From the NCBI GenBank assembly GCA_024699855.1, contig JAMPIQ010000002.1, positions 4,464,001-4,528,000 on the forward strand: a stretch of DNA of 64,000 nucleotides. Direction: 5' to 3'. The stretch's first letter is position 1; every line of letters starts with the position of its first letter. Under the pieces are notes generated by a model. It was not told where the DNA came from. It made no database searches and saw only the letters and a program-made list of their open reading frames with translations. Positions 57,075 to 64,000 of the stretch are shown here, piece by piece. The DNA is from Aphelenchoides besseyi (Eukaryota > Nematoda > Chromadorea > Rhabditida > Aphelenchoididae). The translations under genes were made by a program, and so were the position numbers.

Positions 57075-57126
57075 GTTTCGATCGGCTCCGGTGTCGAGCT
57101 GGAAATGGAGATTAAGGTTACCAACC

Positions 57127-58425
57127 TTAATTTCGGCGGAATTCGAATCTCGAATTGATAACTGTAGTTCGCGAATTGACCAAATTCACTCGTTCGATCG
57201 TTCCGACTTCCACGGTTTTCGCCTCGACTTTTTTGGTTTTGCACATCGCTTGTAAATGTCCCGTCTTGTGACAAGAGTAGCACTCGCTGTCCTTGTACTT
57301 GCAGGTCTTCGGGTCATGCTTCTGTCCACAACGGAAGCACTTCGGTTCTTCCTTTCCGTTTTTGTGTTCACGATTCTCCGACTTTTTGCCATTGGATCGT
57401 TTGGGGTATCGCGGTTTGTACTGAAATGAGTTCACATTAGTCTCACTTTCAACCTGATACACGGCATTCGCTTTGCCGCCGAAGTTCGACACTTGCTGTC
57501 GATCTTTCGCTTGATCCAACACTCTTCGACATCGTGCAACCAAATTCTCAACGGTCGCCCTTGGGTTGGCATCGATTTCTTGCAAGGCGGCTTCTTGGTA
57601 AGCTCGATCGCTCGGTTGTTGTAGTCCAATCACGAACAGGAGCGATTTGAACTCATCGTCCGAGAGTTCCGACCACTTTGCATACGCGAACGTCGCGTTG
57701 ATCCGCTCCGCCCATGTTTCGAATGACTCGCCCGCTTCATGTCGAAGCGTTAGCACTTCCAATCGTCGCTGAAAATCAGTTTTAATCGAAGCAAACTGCC
57801 CTTTTAAGGTCTCGACCAGTGTTTCGAACGGCGTTTCCTCCGGTTTGTTCGGCATCAGTTTGTTCGCGAGTCGTTGGTACTCATCCGTTCCCAACGCAGT
57901 GAGCAAGATCGATCGATGATTCTCGATCGATAGAGCGGCATCCTTGATAATCCCACTGTAGCGATTGAACCACAACTCGAAGGTGTAATCGATCTCCGGC
58001 CGATACACAAACTGTTCCACTCGCGATTGGATTTTCGCCATGATGTCCGCAACATGAGTCGCATGTTGACTTCCCGTTGCAACAAACGTTGCTGGGGGTT
58101 CGCGATTGGTCGACAGTGCTGTTTTGATCAGGCGAATCTCCGCGTTCGCTTCGTCCCGAGCATCATCGTATCTGGCGCCCGATTTCCCGTACTCTTCGAG
58201 TGCGTCCAGGTCGCCTTCCTCGATCCATCGGCTTTCGTATCGTTCGATGATCTCGATTTGCGTCTCCAATTTGCATTGGATCCCTTGCAATTTCTCGATG
58301 TTCGCCGCGGACACACCGGTCAGTCGGATCTTCGCTCGTTCCGCGAGAAGCGCCGTGATTTTGTTCGTCGATTTTGTCAACTGCTGCCGGCACACACGAT
58401 CGTCGAAAGTGGTTACGTCGCTCAT
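57127..58425 (-). CDS. gag: Gypsy gag polyprotein with two zinc knuckles
   Basis: 432 residues starting MSDVTTFDDRVCRQQLTKST. A capsid-like helical region (FELWFNRYSGIIKDAALSIE and ANKLMPNKPEETPFETLVET) is followed by two zinc knuckles: CFRCGQKHDPKTC (C-x2-C-x3-H-x4-C) and CYSCHKTGHLQAMC (C-x2-C-x4-H-x4-C). The 3' end of gag overlaps the start of the pol frame. It packages element RNA in virus-like particles by family. Confidence 0.9.
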   Translation of the reverse strand: MSDVTTFDDRVCRQQLTKSTNKITALLAERAKIRLTGVSAANIEKLQGIQCKLETQIEIIERYESRWIEEGDLDALEEYGKSGARYDDARDEANAEIRLIKTALSTNREPPATFVATGSQHATHVADIMAKIQSRVEQFVYRPEIDYTFELWFNRYSGIIKDAALSIENHRSILLTALGTDEYQRLANKLMPNKPEETPFETLVETLKGQFASIKTDFQRRLEVLTLRHEAGESFETWAERINATFAYAKWSELSDDEFKSLLFVIGLQQPSDRAYQEAALQEIDANPRATVENLVARCRRVLDQAKDRQQVSNFGGKANAVYQVESETNVNSFQYKPRYPKRSNGKKSENREHKNGKEEPKCFRCGQKHDPKTCKYKDSECYSCHKTGHLQAMCKTKKVEAKTVEVGTIERVNLVNSRTTVINSRFEFRRN

Positions 58426-58573
58426 TTCGTACCTAAAAAGAAGAGCAAAGCAGCAACGGCGGAAAAATTACGAAAACTCGGTTACTTTCTCCCTTTTTGA
58501 TTTTTAACTCCCGAAAATTTCACGAAGTTCTGCCAGAAATCGCAAAATACTCACCGTTATTTTTGGTTCGTTT

Positions 58574-58591
58574 CGAAACCAGTGGTCGCCA
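58574..58591 (-). other. primer-binding site of the retrotransposon
   Basis: Two bases after the end of the 5' LTR the element strand reads TGGCGACCACTGGTTTCG. It begins with TGG, complementary to the CCA end of a tRNA whose 3' end would read GGTCGCCA. The tRNA species cannot be told by eye. Confidence 0.7.
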
Positions 58592-58593
58592 AT

Positions 58594-58789
58594 TGTTCGG
58601 TTCTGTTGCTCAAACTGGGGTTTATGATTTATTGGTGAACAATACGGGGGTAAATAGAAGTCCAATCAGAGAGAATCACACACGAGTCGTCTCTCCAGAA
58701 CCGAGTGCAAAGCAGGGCAAACTACAGGGGGAGAGAGGATCGTGGCGGGATTGAGTCGCTAAGAGAACGCGGATTGCGAGGTCCGCACA
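58594..58789 (-). repeat. 5' LTR (right end of the element)
   Basis: 196 bp, identical to the left LTR except for one base. Followed directly by the ATACT duplication. Confidence 0.95.
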
Positions 58790-58794
58790 ATACT
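58790..58794. other. target-site duplication ATACT (right)
   Basis: Exact copy of the five bases left of the element. Confidence 0.9.
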
Positions 58795-59649
58795 CGACAG
58801 GATTCTCAGACGATCTCCAACCCGGATTACCATCTGCGTCGAAGCACAGTTACGCCGAGACCCACCGAGACTCCTGTTGATATCCTGGGTACCGAAGCAC
58901 GTGGAATAACTTTAAGAGGGTTTACAGTTTTCCTTCAGGTCTACTTGAAAGCACTCCTGTGCAGGAGACAATTACAAGTGGACACAACGATGCGAAAGCA
59001 CGTTGTCTTTAAAGGAGTCGTTCAAGCGACCACTCGACTGATTGCTGGGTCGCGTCGAGAGCGAAACAAAAAGAACGCAAGTGATCTCTCGCCCGACTTC
59101 TTTCGATCTCCACGAAACAATCTGCGTTATCACTCAACGCAAAAGAAGGGGAGTCGAAAAGTGTGCTTCCAAGATTCGAGTCTAAAATTCTTTGTGTAAT
59201 CTTTTTATGACAACTTTGGGAGTTGTATATTAGACGATGTTATCCACAGCGTTGATCGTCCAAGTTGAACAAGTATTGTTTTTGTTTTAAACAATTCGAC
59301 CACACACATTCATTCAAAGTTTCTCTTTTAATTGCCGTCACATTTTCGAACATAAAAACGTGTGAATTTGTTTTACGACTGCAATGTGTGTGTGGTCGAA
59401 TGACAATAGAAAACAACAACAGTTTCATGCGAAATTTTGAGACCTTCAACTTATCGATGAATCCACGAGTGTGAAGTTTACACAGAGTCACGTTCAAGAA
59501 AGTGACCAAGAAATTGAGTTGTTTGCGCTCTCATATCTACAGTAAAAACAAAGTTGATTGCTTTTTAGGTATTAAAACTCAAATGTTCTTCGATTGGGCG
59601 GACTTGACGAGACTAAGAATAAACAAAATTCTGGGGCTGTAGTTGACAA
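58795..59649. other. intergenic DNA right of the retrotransposon
   Basis: A plus-strand frame open to 59199 has no recognisable domain. Across the empty site (element removed) the frame stays open a short way, but I see no gene to which it belongs. Confidence 0.35.
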
Positions 59650-59657
59650 TATAAAAG
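59650..59657 (+). promoter_or_regulatory. TATA box of the ELO gene
   Basis: TATAAAAG 37 bases before the ATG at 59694. It argues against the in-frame upstream ATG at 59661, which would lie too close to the TATA box to be transcribed. Confidence 0.55.
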
Positions 59658-59693
59658 AACGTGAGTCTAGTCCAAGAGCATCGTTCTATTCGA

Positions 59694-60719
59694 ATGTCGG
59701 TTGTCAAAAGTTCACCGTCTCTTTACGATGATCTTCTGTTTGCTTCAGAATACGATCATAAAACGGCAGAAAAGTGGTTTCGTAACAACATTTCGTTACT
59801 CTTTCAAGCTCTAGTATTGTATCTTATGTTTATTGTTGTTGCCCGTCGTTATTTACGAGAGCGCAAAGGTTTTGAACTTCGTGGTTCATTAGCCATCTGG
59901 AATTTCGCGTTGGTCATCTTTAGTGCAATTGGATTCTGCAAAATGCTTCCTACATTTATTGCATCTTATCAAAGACATGGGATTGTTGGCAAGTCATTAC
60001 GATACTCCATTCATATCGCGGTTGTTTTAGCCACTTACTCAACTTTCACGGAAATTCAAGATGGATCTTGTGGTTACTGGACGATGTTGTGGCGTCTGAG
60101 TAAAATACCTGAATTCGTAGATACAGCGTTTCTTGTGCTGCGTAAACGTAAAATCACTTTCATGCATCTCTTCCATCACATTTCCACGTCGATTTGCGTT
60201 TTCTTTGTTCATGAACAGTTCAGTGAATACAACGGTATTGTAGATTAGAAGTTTGTTTTAAGTCAATTCTTTAGGTCTAATCAATTATTTTATACATGCC
60301 ATAATGTACACGTAAGTTCTCATCATTGAACGCAAATAAAATCTTAACCTCAGTTACTTCTCTCTCAGTGCTCTCGGCTTCTCAATGTCCCCGAAGTTCG
60401 CTCAGTTCATAACAACCGCTCAGTTGATCCAAGTGAGTTTAAGGTACGTAAACGTGATTGTGTCTGTATAGTTCATCATAAGCGAGTTCATTTACTTGCA
60501 CGTTGCGTATCTGTCGCTCACTGATCCGGCAATCGCAATGAACTGGTTGCCGTTTATGATCACTATCTGCACAATTAGTGCACAGTTGTTGCTTTGGATT
60601 GAATTCATGCACGTTGAGTATTTCAAAAACGGTTTGTTTATTGAACTGTCAATCGTTGAATTCTACGTGTGTTTTCAGGTGGTCGAAAATACTCGAAAGT
60701 TGTGAAGAAAACCGAATGA
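59694..60719 (+). CDS. elo: ELO-family very-long-chain fatty acid elongase
   Basis: Five exons (59694-60234, 60275-60311, 60354-60432, 60472-60631, 60679-60719) give 285 residues. Multi-pass membrane protein with SKIPEFVDTAFLVLRKRKIT, the catalytic histidine box HLFHHIST (HxxHH), NYFIHAIMYTYF and QFITTAQLIQFI, all typical of ELO condensing enzymes. By family it adds malonyl-CoA to long acyl-CoA in the ER. The tail GGRKYSKVVKKTE has lysines at -3 and -4, close to a dilysine ER-retrieval signal. Which chain it elongates cannot be told. Confidence 0.9.
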
Positions 60720-60824
60720 GTCACAAGATAACCATCAAATAACGAAGAATTCATTTTAATAGTTCAATAAATGTTTTATAACACAACAATCAAATAGGCA
60801 ACAAACAACAAGTAACAGAAATGT

Positions 60825-62003
60825 TCATCGTATTCGTTTAAACTGCTCCATCAGGTTGTTGGAGTTCGAGTTGGCGGAGAGCGATGCAAAATCTGAATCG
60901 GAGAAAACGGATTTCGGTTTTCGTTTGACGATTCGCTTTGTTCCCAGAATAACTGAAAAATGAGTTTAATGATACATCAGAGAACAATGATGAGCTTTTC
61001 CTTATAATGGACTTTGAAAGAGAACTGCTATGCCGGCAGTTCACATCAAATTTATAAGCACGTTAACGAAAACGGCGTGATACTAAAACGTGAATGCCAA
61101 CCATCGAATGCCATTTTCTCAACGTCCAAATTTCACTTTCAAAACAGTTTTCGCTATTGAGTTTCAGTATATTTAGAGGCGATCATAAAATTTTGCTATA
61201 AGCCATGTAGAGCAGCTGCGCAGTTTAGTTTTTATGACTTTACACCATTGAGAACTTTTCTTCCTGGTTCAAAAACGTTCGAATCTAATCGTTGACTAAG
61301 TACTCACGTCCAATATCTCGTCGTGCAGCCACTTGTTTTTTCTTTCGTTTGACATCGCGATTAACTTCCTTCGTGACACGACGAGTCACAACGTTGGGAA
61401 TCGTCGAACGACCGGTCAGCTCCAAATAACGTTCGTTTCGTTTTCCGACGTCTTTGGGCAGAATGTTCCGATACTGATCAACCAACGAGTAACCCTGAAA
61501 ATGTGACATCAGAAACCTCACGGATTTGTGTTTTTGAAATCGAAAACCACAACTCCAGCAAAAACATTGAGCATGTCATCTACGACACTTTCTTTTGAAC
61601 GCCCGTGTTTTGATGACCAGAAATCCCGTTTCCGGCCAATTAATTTATTCTGGTCATCTTTCGAAAAACAACAGAAATAAAAATGACTTTCTGTTTGCTA
61701 TCAATGTACGATTCACTCACCCGTTTTGCTTGTTTCGTGCTCAGATTCCTGATCAATGGATTGGATTTGACATCACGCAGTTTCTTCTTTTTCAGTTCTC
61801 CAGTCTCCAAATCGAAGTTGTAGTGTTGCTCGTTGCTCTTTAACATCTCTCGTTCTTTTTGCACGATCGACTGCTGGATCTTCTTTTTCTTCGTTTTGGT
61901 CTGAACGCCGTCATCTGAAACCAAATTGCTGTTTGGTGGAAGCAAGAAAAAACTTACATTCGTCATCTAATGCAAGACTCTTTTTCAGTAGTTGTAGAGA
62001 CAT
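60825..62003 (-). CDS. RPS19BP1: AROS/RPS19BP1-like nucleolar protein
   Basis: Four exons (62003-61958, 61914-61721, 61494-61308, 60952-60825) give 184 residues. It starts MSLQLLKKSLALDDEYDGVQ and continues with TKTKKKKIQQSIVQKEREML, DQYRNILPKDVGKRNERYLE, LTGRSTIPNVVTRRVTKEV and KRKPKSVFSDSDFASLS. The order and motifs (short leader, KTKKKK, the LTxxRST element, a basic run, then VFSDSDF near the end) resemble human AROS, which binds ribosomal protein S19 and is a nucleolar factor for 40S assembly. The match is by motif only and the protein is longer than human AROS. Confidence 0.6.
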
Positions 62004-63522
62004 TTCAACAAACAAACTACTTCAAAAACCAACACTTCTCAATGCTCAGAGTTGTAGAGCAAAATGCCACAAAATCTTTCGTTTTGGTTCACTCCAAACA
62101 GTAGGCTTCTTGTCAACATCGGTTTGACTTAGCTGTAGTCAAATGGAAAGCTATTTGTAGGGTTGTTTATCTATACAAAGTCCGAGAATATCCTGTCATT
62201 ATTTGGTTTTGATATTAAACACGGCCAGTGGGTTGGAAGAGTTAAGTTGGCACGTTCAATTTGAGACTGTAATCGCTGAAAAAAAACTACAAGTCGACTA
62301 TTTCTGTCAAATTGATTGCAATCTACTGCACGGTCTAATGGATATATTCAAAGTGTAATCGAATGAAATCACAATTGAGTTTAGGGATTCGCATCTTGTC
62401 AATGTATTTAAAGACAAGAGTTTCGTTTGATGGTGTTATTTGCTTGTTGAATAAGCAACCAATGTGTAGGGTTTAGATCATAGCAATGTGTTTGTCACTT
62501 CTTAAGAACTTTAACGTCATGAGCTATGATTCTTTTGATGATTAAAATTGGATTAGCTCTTTACGTTTCCTGATAATCTCATTTGTCGTATATAAAGGTA
62601 AGAACGTTGAATTTGCCCATATTAAGTTTACTGTGAACACCAAGAACAAGGATAATGATCTCATAAGTAACACAAGAAATGATGTTTGAGCCCCAAACTT
62701 ATTATGCGCAACAAGAAAAGAGGGTTGCAATGTCGCTAAATAAAGTCTTTTTGTTTACTTTCTCGTATCCAATAACACTCGACGATTAGAGAAGAGGTGG
62801 CAATCTCATCAACTTCAGTTTCCTTATCTTCATCTTTCAAAAGTTAATGCACTTTTTTCAATTGGAATTTCATAGAAAACGTTTTTGATGTTGGTGATTA
62901 GTTCGAAGATCCGTCTCGTTGAGCTCATTTATTATACAGTTTTCAATCGCCTAGTCTGTTATGAGGTGCTTGATTAGCATAAAGAAGTAGATAATCAGTT
63001 CACGTAGTTACTTTGCTTTGTCCTTTAAGGCTTCTTTGTTACGATACGCGACGTCTGTGCTGAATGGGCAGTTAATCAGTCGACTTTATTATGTCAAATC
63101 TCAAGTATTCAGTTCAGTCGTGAAGACAAAGTCCATTCCATTTGTCTTAGTCAATCATTTTTTATTCGAACTACTCACTTTTATTGTTTTTCCTTCCGCT
63201 GTTTCATGTGCCCATCGATCAAAGGGCCAACCCCGCGAACAATTGGTTTTGTTTCTGCGCATCTCTTTGCAAACTTCGAAATCGAGATCTTTTTAAACGT
63301 TCGGATTGCGTGTTCCGGAATAAAAAATCTCGTCTGGGAAATCGAGAAGTTTGCAAAGAAACTTTTTTGTTGACAACAAATGTGAATAAAAGGAACGTGT
63401 AGTTCTGAAGCGAGAGTTTCGATTTCGTGACTCGCAACAGAAGAAATAAACAGCAAACGCCTTTTCAGCTTTTCCGCAGCTCCTGCTTGTTTTTCGTGAA
63501 GCCACGCCCTCACGAGCTCAAG
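62004..63522. other. intergenic region, no strong gene
   Basis: The only candidate is a minus-strand frame ending at 62542 whose inner methionine begins MRSLSLFLVFTVNLIWANST, a signal-like start of a peptide of about 40 residues. It has no other support. No repeat or RNA gene seen. Confidence 0.35.
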
Positions 63523-63718
63523 ATGTTCGGCACGGCCTCAAGTAGTGTTTTGCATCGTTCCACTCGTCGGTCCAATTTCTCACCCATTATCTTCGTATTC
63601 TTGTTGACCATTGGACACGGAGTTATGTGCTTCGGACTGAGTGAACAGCCGTTAATGTCTGGAAGACACGATTCCAATGGACGTTCGTCTCAATGGGTCA
63701 TGATGCCAATGGAGAAGT
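63523..63718 (+). CDS. first exon of a secreted or membrane protein (runs off the right edge)
   Basis: The ATG at 63523 opens MFGTASSSVLHRSTRRSNFS, then a hydrophobic segment (PIIFVFLLTIGHGVMCFG) and a polar stretch (SEQPLMSGRHDSNGRSSQ), to a GTAAGT donor at about 63719. The basic lead followed by a hydrophobic core fits a signal peptide or signal anchor. The next exon was not found before the window ends. Confidence 0.45.
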
Positions 63719-64000
63719 AAGTACTTAGCGGGTATTAGTGGAAAACTAACACTTACTTTTTAATTAGTTTGGAGAGAGCGTAGATAGATACATAAACGAA
63801 AGTCCAAAATAGCAACCGAAAATACTTTTGACGTGTGTTTTCTGTTTATGTTTTTGCATCATTAAACAAAATTGGACCATTTGAACCGTACATTTGTGAG
63901 AAAGAAGATTTTGCACGAACTAAACCCTGTAGTTTTTGGTTTTATCGAAAGAGCATCTCACAAGAGAAGTGCACGAATTTAAGGTAACATTTTGAATCGG

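Larger units (their letters stand above)
53755..58794 (-). mobile_element. complete Ty3/Gypsy LTR retrotransposon, minus strand, no env
   Basis: LTRs of 196 bp at 53760-53955 and 58594-58789 bound gag and pol frames on the minus strand. The element is flanked by the 5-bp duplication ATACT (53755-53759 and 58790-58794). A primer-binding site lies next to the right LTR and a polypurine tract next to the left one, as expected for this orientation. The LTRs differ at one position, both main frames are open and all enzyme motifs are present, so the insertion is recent. Protease, reverse transcriptase, RNase H, integrase order places it in Ty3/Gypsy (Metaviridae). No envelope-like frame was found. 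Confidence 0.95.

Noticed and set aside
58705..59199. Open frame crossing the right LTR into flanking DNA
   Set aside because: It starts inside the LTR and shows no known domain; openness is probably chance.
1..64000. CRISPR arrays, bacterial operons, ribosome binding sites
   Set aside because: The spliced gene structure shows this is eukaryotic nuclear DNA; no regularly spaced repeats with unique spacers were seen.

Overview
The window looks like animal nuclear DNA, most likely from a nematode. Genes are split by very short introns (mostly about 32-50 bases, GT..TTTCAG or TTTTAG) and lie close together on both strands. Many proteins resemble nematode families: a DOP-2-like dopamine receptor, TIMP/NTR-like secreted proteins, GST kappa, PiT phosphate transporters and an ELO elongase. 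Several start codons sit 0-9 bases after a splice-acceptor consensus, as expected for spliced-leader trans-splicing. I cannot name the species.

Layout. 0-3.4 kb: an edge signal-peptide exon and a cluster of small single-pass membrane proteins. 3.5-5.4 kb: a type I membrane protein with a Lys-Ser-Asp repeat tail. 5.5-11.2 kb (minus): a D2-like dopamine receptor with a third cytoplasmic loop of about 1,100 residues. 11.2-18.6 kb: gene-poor DNA. 18.7-19.6 kb: a TIMP-like gene and a small secreted peptide. 19.8-23.5 kb: no convincing gene, bounded by two copies of a ~130-bp direct repeat. 23.5-29.0 kb (minus): two PiT transporter paralogues, the second with altered signature motifs. 29.9-34.1 kb: an RRP5/PDCD11-like ribosome biogenesis factor. 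34.2-36.0 kb (minus): two Ly6-like GPI-anchored proteins around a small secreted protein. 36.3-38.9 kb (minus): two tandem TDRD3-like genes.

39.0-44.0 kb (plus): ISCA1, NAA40 and two SDR dehydrogenases, the second apparently inactive. 44.2-45.2 kb (minus): RPB9 and LAMTOR2, in an operon-like order. 45.4-51.3 kb (plus): an unrecognised small protein, a glucocerebrosidase and three GST-kappa genes, the first with an in-frame stop. 51.5-53.5 kb: two divergent TIMP-like genes with Gln/Gly-rich segments. 53.755-58.794 kb: a structurally complete Ty3/Gypsy LTR retrotransposon (minus) with a 5-bp target duplication and LTRs differing at one position. 59.7-62.0 kb: an ELO elongase and an AROS/RPS19BP1-like protein. 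63.5 kb: the first exon of a gene running off the edge.

Theme. Local duplication is pervasive (membrane-protein cluster, PiT, Ly6, TDRD3, SDR, GSTK, TIMP). In at least three families one copy keeps the family's key residues and a neighbour has lost them. Exon models come from reading splice signals and keeping frame; alternative boundaries are possible and no RNA evidence was available.
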